Shown: positions 10,975 to 19,700 of the stretch, piece by piece
How positions within the stretch are numbered: the first letter of the stretch is position 1
How the letters are laid out: each line of letters begins with the position of its first letter
Assembly: GCA_900314925.1 (NCBI GenBank)
Contig: OMXC01000009.1
Location: 62,001 to 126,000 of the forward strand
DNA from: an uncultured Bacteroidales bacterium
GTDB taxonomy: Bacteria; Bacteroidota; Bacteroidia; Bacteroidales; P3
Length of the DNA: 64,000 bases
Direction of reading: 5' to 3'
Translations under genes and position numbers: made by a program
The notes under the pieces: generated by a model
Databases searched by the model: none
Told to the model about the DNA's origin: nothing
The model's input: the letters and a program-made list of their open reading frames with translations, nothing else

Positions 10975-12273
10975 ATGACAAAGATAGATGTACTTCTTGG
11001 GTTGCAATGGGGCGACGAGGGCAAAGGCAAAATCGTCGACGTGCTGACCCCGAACTATGATGTGATTGCCCGTTTCCAGGGCGGCCCCAACGCAGGGCAC
11101 ACGCTGGAGTTCAACGGCATGAAGCATGTGCTGCATATCATACCGTCGGGTATCTTTCATAAAGACAAACTCAACCTCATAGGCAACGGCGTGCTCATAG
11201 AGCCCCGCATCTTCAAGCAGGAGATCGAGGAGCTGGCCGCCAAGGGCGTGGACGCCACGCAGAACCTCTACGTCAGCAAGAAGGCCCACCTCATACTGCC
11301 CAGCCACCGCATGATGGACGCCGCCAACGAGCAGGCCAAAGGCAACATGAAGATAGGCTCGACGCTGAAAGGCATAGGCCCCGCCTACACCGACAAGATA
11401 GCCCGCACAGGCCTCCGCGTGGGCGACACGCTGGCTTCCGACTTCCGCGAGCGCTACGAGATGCTCAAGGCGCAGCATCTGCGCATGGCCAAGACGCTCG
11501 GCTTCGACGTGGACACGTTCCGCATCGACGGCATGAGCCTCGACGAGTACGAGCAGCAGTGGATGGCAAGCCTCGACACGCTCAAGCGTTTCCGTTTCGT
11601 AAACAGCGAGTACCTCATCAACCAGTGCCTCAAGGACAACAAGAAAGTGCTTGCCGAGGGCGCGCAGGCCATGATGCTCGACATAGACTTCGGCACCTAC
11701 CCCTTCGTCACCAGCAGCAACACCATCACCGCAGGCGTCTGCACCGGCCTCGGCGTGGCACCCACAGCCATCGGCCGCGTCATGGGTATCACCAAAGCCT
11801 ACTGCACGCGTGTCGGCGCCGGCCCCTTCCCCACGGAGCTCTTCGACGAGACCGGCGCTCGCCTCTGCGAGCTGGGCCACGAATACGGCGCCACAACGGG
11901 CCGTCCGCGCCGCTGCGGATGGATCGACCTGCCCGCTCTCCGCTACGCCTGCATGATCAACGGCGTCACCGAGCTCTACGTCACCAAGCCCGACGTGATG
12001 AACGACTTCGACACCGTCAACATGTGTACGCACTACGACATCGAAGGCAAGCGTACCGACGAGATACCGTTTGAGTACAACACCGTGCACATAGACCCCG
12101 TGCTCGCGGCCTTTGACGGCTGGAAGCAGAGCCTGCAGGGCATCACCGAATACAACGCTCTGCCGCAGAGGCTTAAAGACTACCTTGCCGCCATCGAAGA
12201 ACAGACGGGGGTGCGCATCGCCGCCGTCAGCATCAGCCCCGACCGCAAGGATGTCCTGTTCAAGGCGCAATAA
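10975..12273 (+). CDS. purA: Adenylosuccinate synthetase
   Basis: Converts IMP, aspartate and GTP to adenylosuccinate in AMP synthesis. It has 432 residues, the normal length. N-terminal GLQWGDEGKGKIVDVL contains the catalytic Asp and the GTP P-loop. GGPNAGHTL, GIGPAYTDKIARTGLRVGD, TSSNTITAGVCTGLGVAP and the C-terminal ISPDRKDVL are all family hallmarks. It has its own promoter (TATCTTTGC). The next gene follows after 39 bp, without a clear terminator between them. Confidence 0.97.
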   Translation: MTKIDVLLGLQWGDEGKGKIVDVLTPNYDVIARFQGGPNAGHTLEFNGMKHVLHIIPSGIFHKDKLNLIGNGVLIEPRIFKQEIEELAAKGVDATQNLYVSKKAHLILPSHRMMDAANEQAKGNMKIGSTLKGIGPAYTDKIARTGLRVGDTLASDFRERYEMLKAQHLRMAKTLGFDVDTFRIDGMSLDEYEQQWMASLDTLKRFRFVNSEYLINQCLKDNKKVLAEGAQAMMLDIDFGTYPFVTSSNTITAGVCTGLGVAPTAIGRVMGITKAYCTRVGAGPFPTELFDETGARLCELGHEYGATTGRPRRCGWIDLPALRYACMINGVTELYVTKPDVMNDFDTVNMCTHYDIEGKRTDEIPFEYNTVHIDPVLAAFDGWKQSLQGITEYNALPQRLKDYLAAIEEQTGVRIAAVSISPDRKDVLFKAQ

Positions 12274-12312
12274 AGAGAACTTAAAGAGTACAAAATAGAA
12301 AAACACACCGAT

Positions 12313-13362
12313 ATGAAGAAGATAGTTTTGCTCGCACTCATGGTGCTGCCACTGATTGCCGGTGCACAGACAAAGATCAAGGAGACCGCCGTGCCGCGGT
12401 CGGTGCTGCTGGCTCTCGAGAAGACCTATGACTCCTACAAGGTGCGCACCTGGTATCAGGCTCCGGGGCAGTATATCGCCGAGCTCGTCATCGACGGCCA
12501 GAACGGCCGCGCCTACTTCACCGCCGGCGGCGACTGGCAGTACAGCGCCTTCCCCGTCAAGGAGGAGGAGTGCCCCACGATGATGAACACGTACTTCGTC
12601 AACAACTACCCCGGCTACCGCATCAAAAACATAGAGTATGTCGAGGAGATGAACGGCGACAACTACTACCGCATGATAATCATCAAGAAAGGCATCGCCG
12701 AGAACGATTGTGAGATGATCTTCGACACCCGCGGAAAGCTTATGAAGAGCAACGCACCCGACCCCGAGGCCGTCAAGCGCGACTACTACACCCACAACAA
12801 CCCCGACGCCGACGATGAGAAGGTGAGCCGCAAGACCGGCACCGAGAGCAGCCGCGAGCGCCGCCGTCCCACCCCCAAAGTGGATGAGCCGCAGGTGGAG
12901 CAGTTCGCCCCAAGCGCCAAGATCGCCGAGCAGTTCAACAAAGCCTATGGCAAACGCGTCAAATACGGCCCCGAGTGGGTGCTCCGCAACGACGAGTACG
13001 CCGTCGCCTATTTCAGCAACGCCCAGAAGGTGGAGATGGAAGCCGTCTACAGCATCGCCTCCGAGCTCCCCATCATGACCGGCAAGGTGCTCGACAAAGA
13101 CCGCTACAACAGCTCCATCAGGAAATACATCGACGAGAAATTCAACGGCGAGCGCTACAAGATAGAGAAGATGGTCGTCTACGAGTACAACTCCAAGTAC
13201 CGCGACCCCGTCGACAACAAGAAACCCAAGCCCTACACCTATGTCGTCATCAGCCAGAAGGTACGTGGTGTCGGCAAGAAGTTCACCCGTATGGAGTTCA
13301 ACAGCAGCGGCCAGTTCGTCGGCCTCATCGCCCAACCCCTCGACGAGAAGGACGTGCAGTAA
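12313..13362 (+). CDS. Exported PepSY-like (DUF2874-type) protein with two repeats
   Basis: A 349-residue protein with a Sec signal peptide (MKKIVLLALMVLPLIAGAQ). Two similar domains of about 130 residues follow, separated by a Lys/Arg/Ser/Pro-rich linker (about residues 170-200, SRERRRPTPK). Each has the pattern 'hydrophobic-xx-F-NK-YG...YYxA-f...e-evvydadG', as in the PepSY-like putative periplasmic family of Bacteroidota (VPRSVLLALEKTYDSYKVRTWYQ; IAEQFNKAYGKRVKYGPEWVL). It is probably periplasmic; function is unknown. It is placed after purA and before a strong terminator. Confidence 0.7.
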   Translation: MKKIVLLALMVLPLIAGAQTKIKETAVPRSVLLALEKTYDSYKVRTWYQAPGQYIAELVIDGQNGRAYFTAGGDWQYSAFPVKEEECPTMMNTYFVNNYPGYRIKNIEYVEEMNGDNYYRMIIIKKGIAENDCEMIFDTRGKLMKSNAPDPEAVKRDYYTHNNPDADDEKVSRKTGTESSRERRRPTPKVDEPQVEQFAPSAKIAEQFNKAYGKRVKYGPEWVLRNDEYAVAYFSNAQKVEMEAVYSIASELPIMTGKVLDKDRYNSSIRKYIDEKFNGERYKIEKMVVYEYNSKYRDPVDNKKPKPYTYVVISQKVRGVGKKFTRMEFNSSGQFVGLIAQPLDEKDVQ

Positions 13363-13390
13363 GCCGACAACAGACCTGCATCCTTGATTA

Positions 13391-13430
13391 TGCGTCCGGT
13401 CATCCACGGGGGAGGACCGGACGCATTTCT
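13391..13430 (+). terminator. Terminator after the PepSY-like gene
   Basis: TGCGTCCGGTC (13391-13401) pairs with the downstream GACCGGACGCA (13414-13424), 11 bp without mismatch, followed by the T-rich ATTTCTTTCTCT. Confidence 0.85.
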
Positions 13431-13527
13431 TTCTCTCCTATTTGATTGGTTTCTCAGTATGTCAAAGGACTCTCGTTTTGGAATTCCGATGCAAAGATAC
13501 GACCATTTTTCGTGGGTATCTGACGAT

Positions 13528-13794
13528 AGCGGTCTTTAGCGGCGTTTAGCGGAGTATTTCGTGCGATTGTTCCCGATTTGTCATGTGTCTTATACTAAAA
13601 AGACACGTCAGCAGCCTCACATCACCCTATCTATAACATGCTGTCATACAGCCTCTACCCAAAGCAGAAATCCACTTTGCCCCAATTTTACTGACTTTCC
13701 AGGCCCTTAACGGCTACTAGACGGCTACTAGACGGCTAGTAGACCCTATGGGGAAGTCTCAAAAAACAACTGTCCCAACTGTCCTAACTGTCCC
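13528..13794. repeat. Cluster of short tandem repeats (10, 11 and 9 bp)
   Basis: This is part of the 1.09-kb gene-free region 13363-14454. Three arrays follow each other: AGCGG-NN-TTT-like 10-mers at 13528-13557; an 11-bp array TARACGGCTAC-like at 13708-13742 (three units); and AACTGTCCY 9-mers at 13768-13794 (three units). No open frame with coding character spans them. A lone minus-strand GCAAAGATA (13491-13499) resembles a -7 box but has no -33 partner. Confidence 0.75.
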
Positions 13795-13837
13795 CCAGGA
13801 ATACTTGTCGTCAGGAAATCAGCGCGTTATCCTCGGA

Positions 13838-14018
13838 GCGTTACAGCGTTACAGCGTTACAGTTCCAGATAAGGTCACCCACAAATGGCAAAAAACGTAG
13901 TATAATCTATGTAACTAATTATATATTATATATTTATATATAGATATATAGATATATAGATAAAAGCCTATCAATATACACCCTCAAAACGAACTGTAAC
14001 GCTGTAACGCTGTAACGC
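13838..14018. repeat. 28-bp perfect inverted repeat, built of 8-bp units, flanking an AT-rich core
   Basis: The left arm 13838-13865 is three copies of GCGTTACA plus GTTC. The right arm 13991-14018 is its exact reverse complement (GAAC plus three TGTAACGC). Pairing continues outward as CTCGG/CCGAG after one bulged base. The 125-bp core is strongly AT-rich with TATATA/GATATATA runs (about 13915-13965). No open frame lies inside, and no obvious target-site duplication flanks the arms. Confidence 0.9.
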
Positions 14019-14073
14019 CCGAGTGGCTATCTTCCTTAAAATGAGCCGAATGGCTGAATAATTACATTATTTT

Positions 14074-14104
14074 TTGTCATATCGCGAAAAGTGCGTATCT
14101 TTGC
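14074..14104 (+). promoter_or_regulatory. Bacteroidales-type promoter for the leader RNA and LRR gene
   Basis: -33 TTG at 14074-14076, a 19-bp spacer, and -7 TATCTTTGC at 14096-14104. Transcription should start near 14110, about 345 bases ahead of the LRR protein start codon. Confidence 0.8.
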
Positions 14105-14109
14105 AGCGT

Positions 14110-14409
14110 CGTTTCCGAACTGCCGAAGCCCCTCTCGAGAGCGATGGGCAAGCGGGCGGGACCTCAGGCCCCGCAAGAAACGGCGGACATAAAAAAGACG
14201 TTGTAACGGCGTTTTATCTGCGGCATCTCGAACTTCGCAACTTCAGAACTTATCACCGCAATAATGCAATGTTCATCGTCCATGGTTTGGCATACAATGG
14301 TCTTATTGTATACCATCAGCGTGGGCTTCGGCATTGTTTATTCTGTGATAAGGGCAATGCGAAGGCCTGAGATGCGGGATAAGCAATAAAGTTGTTCCCG
14401 CGCTTTTTT
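14110..14409 (+). ncRNA. Structured leader RNA / candidate attenuator ending in a terminator
   Basis: A ~300-nt transcript is bounded by the promoter above and a hairpin GCGGGA (14374-14379)/TCCCGC (14396-14401) followed by TTTTTT (14404-14409). Inside are several hairpins: GCCC-CUC-UCGA-GAG-GGGC; the ATACAAT/ATTGTAT stem (14292-14298 with 14305-14311); and GGCTTC-GCATTG (14324-14336) with CAATGC-GAAG (14355-14364). A long-range pairing TTATC/GCATCTC (14214-14229) with GAGATGC/GATAA (14369-14382) shares bases with the terminator. That is the layout of an antiterminator/terminator switch. A small open frame overlaps it but lacks coding character. It could also be a free-standing small RNA. Confidence 0.6.
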
Positions 14410-14454
14410 ATGTGTTTGTTGAATAGACATACTAACCTTTTAACAATATACAAC

Positions 14455-16575
14455 ATGAAAAAAAAACTACTTCTTTTGGTCGCCGCATTATTGGCGATAG
14501 GGCAAAATGCTTTTGCCTATGACTTCTCCGCAGTGTCACCATCTGGACATACTCTTTTCTACAAGATTGTCGACCCAATCAATCATTACGTCAAGCTCAC
14601 TTATCCAAACAATGCAATTGATGAGAATTCAAGGGTATGGGAAGAACAAACCTCCTTCACTCTTTGGTCACCTTATAATAGACCCACAGGTAATCTTGTT
14701 ATCCCAGACACAGTATCATTTAACGGAAGCACCTACACAGTTCGGTCCATTGGAAACTTCACCTTTTTCGGTTGTCCAATTACATCGGTAGTAATGCCAA
14801 ATACTATAGACACCTTGCATTTTGGAGTCTTTTGGACTTGTAGTTCTTTAGCAAATGTCACCTTTTCAAATTCGTTGCGATATATTGGGCCTAATGTTTT
14901 TGATGGGTGTATGTTAGGTAATGTGGTATTGCCATCATCTGTCCGTAACATAGCAGGTTTAGGGAATGCTGGCATTACAAGTATTACATTGAATGATTCT
15001 ATACAAATTCTTCAGAATGGTTGTCTTTCTGACAATACATTTACGTCTTTACACATTCCTGCTTCTGTAGAGCAAATTGGAGATTATGCGTTAGGTGGGC
15101 ATCCCTTAATAACCTCTCTAACTGTCGACCCGAACAATCCTTATTATGACAGCCGTAATAATTGCAATGCCGTTATAAGAAAGTCAAATAACGAATTAAT
15201 CATTGGATGTAATAATACCACTATTCCTGAAGGAGTAAACAAAATAAATTTATATGCATTTACTGGTTGTAACATAGAAACTCTTATTATTCCGAGTTCG
15301 GTGGTGGCAATGGATTTTGGTTGGTGTCATATAAACAAATTAGCACTTAACACCCCAGTGGTTGGTATTGGCTCCTGGAATAATGGTACATGGAACACCT
15401 TTGACACCATTCAAATACTTAACGAAACTCCGCCCACTTATAGAGAGGATTATTTGAATGGTGTTGACTATGCAAAGCCTATTATCGTACCATGCAATAC
15501 ATTGTCGGCGTATCAGGCATCAAATTTCTGGAGCCAATTCATTAACTTGAGGGAATACGTGGCTCCACAGATTACGGTGAATGCTGAGCATGGCACTGCC
15601 ACCGTGCTTACCTATCCCACATGCACCAGCGACACGGCTACTGTCAGCGCCACCGCTGACAGTAACTATCATTTTGTTAGTTGGAGCGATGGCAGCACGC
15701 AGAATCCTTACACCCTCGTGCTGAACGGCAATACTACACTCTCCGCTATCTTCGCCATCGACAGCGTGTTGGTCAGAGCCACCTCAGCCAATCCCCTCAA
15801 GGGTGCGGTAATGGGCGGCGGAGTGGTGCCCCTCAACGGTACGACGACACTGACCGCCATTCCTTCGGGCAACAGTATTTTCCTCACTTGGAGCAATGGT
15901 GTGACGGACAACCCCTATACGTTCACCGCTACGTCAGACACATCGCTGCAGGCCTATTTCACTCTGCCGGACACCCTTATCTTCCGCGACACCATCAACC
16001 ATTACATCCATGACACAACCTTCATCAACAACTATGTGCACGACACGACTATACAGTACGTGAACCAGTACATTCACGACACAACCTATATCAACAACTA
16101 TGTGCACGACACAACGATACTGTATATGAACCAGTACGTACACGATACTACCTATATCAACAACTACATCCACGACACCGTCAGGATGACCACGCAGATG
16201 TTCGACACCACAATTGTGAATGTCTATCATTTCGACACCGCTATCTACAATACCTACCACTTCGACACGCTGATTGTCAACAACCATTACTACGACACCG
16301 TCTATATCACCACTCATCACTACGATAGCATTTATATCACCGAGCAGGGTATTGGTGACGTGGATGGCATAAATGCCAAGGTTTACTCCAGCAACGGTCA
16401 GGTGGTTGTTGAGGGCGCTAATGGCAACATGGTGACGCTATATGATGTCACCGGCCGTGTGTTGGCCGCAAAGCAAGACGATTACACGCCGATGCGTTTC
16501 GATGCGCCTGCCACAGGCACCTATATGATTAAGATTGGCGCCTATCCTGCCCGCAAGGTGGTGGTGATAAGGTGA
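14455..16575 (+). CDS. Leucine-rich-repeat (BspA-like) surface protein with HDT stalk repeats and a T9SS-type C-terminal domain
   Basis: A 706-residue secreted protein starting at the ATG at 14455 (MKKKLLLLVAALLAIGQNAFA signal). An upstream in-frame start would lie inside the terminator. Residues ~60-350 are LRR_5/BspA-type repeats (YTVRSIGNFTFFGCPITSVVMPNTIDTL). Residues ~370-505 hold two InlB B-repeat-like units (HFVSWSDGSTQNPYTLVLNGN). Residues ~510-640 are tandem Y-(I/V)-HDTT-(Y/F)-INN repeats. The last ~75 residues (VYSSNGQVVVEGANG...GTYMIKIG...RKVVVIR) match a type A T9SS sorting domain. It is probably a cell-surface adhesin. The first half is AT-rich compared with its neighbours and with its own 3' part, which suggests acquisition or domain shuffling. 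Confidence 0.8.
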   Translation: MKKKLLLLVAALLAIGQNAFAYDFSAVSPSGHTLFYKIVDPINHYVKLTYPNNAIDENSRVWEEQTSFTLWSPYNRPTGNLVIPDTVSFNGSTYTVRSIGNFTFFGCPITSVVMPNTIDTLHFGVFWTCSSLANVTFSNSLRYIGPNVFDGCMLGNVVLPSSVRNIAGLGNAGITSITLNDSIQILQNGCLSDNTFTSLHIPASVEQIGDYALGGHPLITSLTVDPNNPYYDSRNNCNAVIRKSNNELIIGCNNTTIPEGVNKINLYAFTGCNIETLIIPSSVVAMDFGWCHINKLALNTPVVGIGSWNNGTWNTFDTIQILNETPPTYREDYLNGVDYAKPIIVPCNTLSAYQASNFWSQFINLREYVAPQITVNAEHGTATVLTYPTCTSDTATVSATADSNYHFVSWSDGSTQNPYTLVLNGNTTLSAIFAIDSVLVRATSANPLKGAVMGGGVVPLNGTTTLTAIPSGNSIFLTWSNGVTDNPYTFTATSDTSLQAYFTLPDTLIFRDTINHYIHDTTFINNYVHDTTIQYVNQYIHDTTYINNYVHDTTILYMNQYVHDTTYINNYIHDTVRMTTQMFDTTIVNVYHFDTAIYNTYHFDTLIVNNHYYDTVYITTHHYDSIYITEQGIGDVDGINAKVYSSNGQVVVEGANGNMVTLYDVTGRVLAAKQDDYTPMRFDAPATGTYMIKIGAYPARKVVVIR

Positions 16576-16609
16576 TGCGCTATTGAACGATAATCCCTAC
16601 ATGATAAGA

Positions 16610-16636
16610 CCCCTGCGGATACCCCGTAGGGGTTTT
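16610..16636 (+). terminator. Terminator after the LRR gene
   Basis: CCCCTGCGG (16610-16618) pairs with CCGTAGGGG (16624-16632, one G-T pair), followed by TTTT. Confidence 0.75.
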
Positions 16637-16650
16637 CTATTAATAGCAAG

Positions 16651-16706
16651 CCACGAATCGTCAAGAATAATTCATGATAATTCGTGGCCATTCACGATAA
16701 TTCGTG
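16651..16706. repeat. Short inverted and direct repeat between convergent genes
   Basis: CCACGAAT (16651-16658) pairs with ATTCGTGG (16680-16687). GATAATTCGTG recurs at 16696-16706. It may help end mfd transcription from the other strand, but there is no T-run. Confidence 0.45.
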
Positions 16707-16743
16707 TTATAAAAGACCCTGCGGCAATTCGCGTAGCAAGCCG

Positions 16744-19700
16744 TCACGCCGACAGCAGCCGCAGCTGCTCCAAGGCGGCGGCGATGGTCTTGACGTTGGC
16801 GATACTGAGGCTCAGGCGCTCGGGTGTCTCCTTGAGGCTGGCGCGGCGCGGGTTGGCCTGTATGTAGTGGATAAGCTTGGCGAAGTTAGGGCTCTGGTAG
16901 AAGGGGCTCTGCTGGTTGCTGACCAGGTGGCATACCATGCGGTCTTGCTTGAGTATCAGCTTCTCTATGCCGAAGGCCTTGGCCATACGCCGCAGGGTGA
17001 TGGTGCTGATGAGCTCGTCGACGCACGGCGGCACGGGCCCGAAGCGGTCCTCCAGGCGGCTGCGGTAGGCGGCGAGTTCCTCTTCCACATTGGTGACGTT
17101 GGCTCCTGCGTCGCCGTCGACACCAATGTCGTTCAACTCCTTGTAAAGCAGCAGTCGCTCGCTGACTGAGGTGACGTAGTCGTCGGGCAGCAGCACCTCG
17201 AGGTCGGTCTCTATGGTGCACTCGCGCACATACTCCTGCTTCTCCTCGGCCTCGGCGGCGAAGAGCTCGCGGAAGTCGCTCTCTTTCAGTTCCTCGATGG
17301 CCTCGTTGAGTATCTTGTGGTACATGTCGTAGCCCACCTCGCTGATGAAGCCTGACTGCTCGGCGCCGAGTATGTTGCCCGCACCGCGTATGTCGAGGTC
17401 GCGCATGGCGATGTTGAAGCCGCTGCCTATGGTGGAGAACTCCTCGATGGCCTTGAGGCGGCGCTGTGCGTCGGGCGTCAGCGTCATGTATGAGGGGATG
17501 AGCAGGTAGCAGAAAGCCTTGCGGTTGGAACGCCCCACGCGGCCTCGCATCTGGTGCAGGTCGCTCAGGCCGAACTGGTGGGCGTTGTTGATAATCATTG
17601 TGTTGGCGTTCGGTATGTCGAGGCCGTTCTCCACGATGGAGGTGGCCACGAGCACGTCGATGTCGCCTTCGAGGAAGTGCATCAGCGTCTCCTCGGCCTC
17701 CTTGCCGTCCATGCGTCCGTGGGCCATGGCCACGCGGGCGTCGGGCACCAGCCTCTGCACGAGGCCGGCCATCTCCGGCAGGTTCTCCACGCGGTTGCTG
17801 ATGAAGAAGGTCTGTCCGCCGCGATTCATCTCGTACATGATGGCGTCGCGTATCAGCTCCTCGCTGAAGTCAGAGAGCTCCGTCTCAATGGGTTGGCGGT
17901 TGGGCGGCGGCGTCTGGATGACGCTCAGGTCGCGTGCGCCCATGAGCGAGAACTGCAGGGTGCGCGGTATCGGCGTGGCCGTCAGCGTCAGGCAGTCGAC
18001 GCCCACCTTCATCTGCTTCAGTTTCTCTTTGGCGCTGACGCCGAACTTCTGCTCCTCGTCTATGATGAAGAGTCCGAGGTCTTTGAATTTCAGGTCTTTG
18101 TTGAGTATGGCGTGGGTGCCTATGAGTATGTCTATCTTGCCGTCGGCCAGGTCTTTGATTATCTGGTTGCGCTCCTTGGTAGTGCGGAAGCGGTTGATGT
18201 AGTCGACCCTCACGGGCATGTCCTTGAGGCGCTGGCAGAAGGTGTTGTAGTGTTGGAAAGCGAGCACCGTAGATGGCACGAGCACAGCCACTTGCTTTGA
18301 ATCGCAGCAGGCCTTGAAGGCGGCGCGGATGGCCACCTCGGTCTTGCCGAAGCCCACGTCGCCGCACACCAGACGGTCCATGGGGGCCTGCTCTTCCATG
18401 TCGTGCTTCACGGCCACCGTGGCCTTGAGCTGGTCGGGGGTGTCCTCGTATATGAAGCTGGCTTCCAGCTGCTCCTGCAGGTAGCCGTCGGCGCTGAAGG
18501 CGAACCCGTGGCTGGCCTTGCGCTTGGCGTAGAGGGCTATGAGGTCCTTGGCGATGTCTTTCACCTGCCGCTTGGTCTTCTGCTTGAGCACCTGCCAGGT
18601 GTTGCTGCCCAGGCGGTTGAGCGTGGGTGTCTCGCCCTCGCGACCCACATAGCGGCTTATCTTGTGCAGGCCGTGTATGCTGATGTAGAGCACATCGTTG
18701 TTCTTGTATACCAGGCGTATAAGCTCCTGACTCTTGCCGTTGGTGGTCACCTTCTCGAGACCCGAGAAGCGGCCTACGCCGTAGTCGATGTGCGTCACGA
18801 AGTCGCCGGGCTTGAGCTCAAAGAGCTCCTTGAGGGTCATGGCCTCGTGGGCGGCGCTGAGGCTCTTGACGGTGTACTTGTGGTAGCGCTCGAAAATCTC
18901 GTGGTCGGTGTAGCAGAGCACGCGTTCGCTGTGGTCTACGAAGCCGTGGGAGAGGTTGAAGGTCGTCAGCGTCAAGTGGCCGGTATCCAGCAGGTTGCCG
19001 TCCTGCTTTGCATCGCCGGTGCCTGAGCCCTGCTCGCTCAGCACTTTCTGCAGGCGCTTCTCCTGGCTTTCGTTGCCGACGGTGATGATCAGGCGGTAGC
19101 CCTCGTCGGCGCGCTGCCGCAGGTTCGCCATCAGCATATCGAACTGCTTGTTGAACACCGGCTGCGGTTCGCTGACGGTCGTCAGGCGCTCCTCGTTGCT
19201 GAAATAGTGGCTGTTGCCGTACTCCACAATGTTGAACTCCAGCAGCTTGTGCAGGAACTCGTTGGCCGTGGCGCTCATCTCGTCGGGCTTGGGCAGGGTG
19301 CCTGCTATGGGGTGTGCTGTGTCGGCCAGGCGTGCGTCGTAGGCCTTGCGCGTCTCGTCGTGAAGCGCGTCGACGCGTTGCGCCACCTGCAACAGGCTCT
19401 GGCACCACACGATGTCGCTGCCGCTGAAGTACTCCAGCAGCGTCACGCGGCGTTCGGGCACCTTCTGCGCGTCGCTCATGTTGTCCATGCGCGGCACGAT
19501 GTCCACCTTGTCAAGCTGCTTCACCGACAGCTGTGTGGCAGCGTCGTAGGTGCGTAGCGAGTCGACGCTGTCGTCGAAGAACTCAACGCGGTAGGGCAGG
19601 TCGGAGGCGTAGGAGAACACGTCCACGATGCCGCCGCGCACGGCGTACTGGCCGGGTTCCACAACGAAGTCCTCGCGCTCGAACCCCATCTCCTGCAGCC

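Noticed and set aside
10861..13407. 848-codon open frame on the minus strand opposite purA and the PepSY-like gene
   Set aside because: It mirrors GC-rich codons of the real genes and shows no domain; purA is certain on the other strand.
13491..13499. Minus-strand TATCTTTGC-like box after the PepSY-like gene
   Set aside because: No -33 TTG at a suitable distance and it faces the end of a convergent gene; could be chance.
13900..13980. AT-rich tract as replication origin
   Set aside because: No DnaA boxes, dnaA, gyr or rpmH genes nearby; the tract is inside the inverted repeat and is reported there.
13700..14020. Possible CRISPR array
   Set aside because: Units are 8-11 bp and directly tandem without unique spacers; no cas genes.
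14074..14370. 98-codon frame over the leader RNA
   Set aside because: Begins before the promoter -7 box and crosses the hairpins; no coding pattern.
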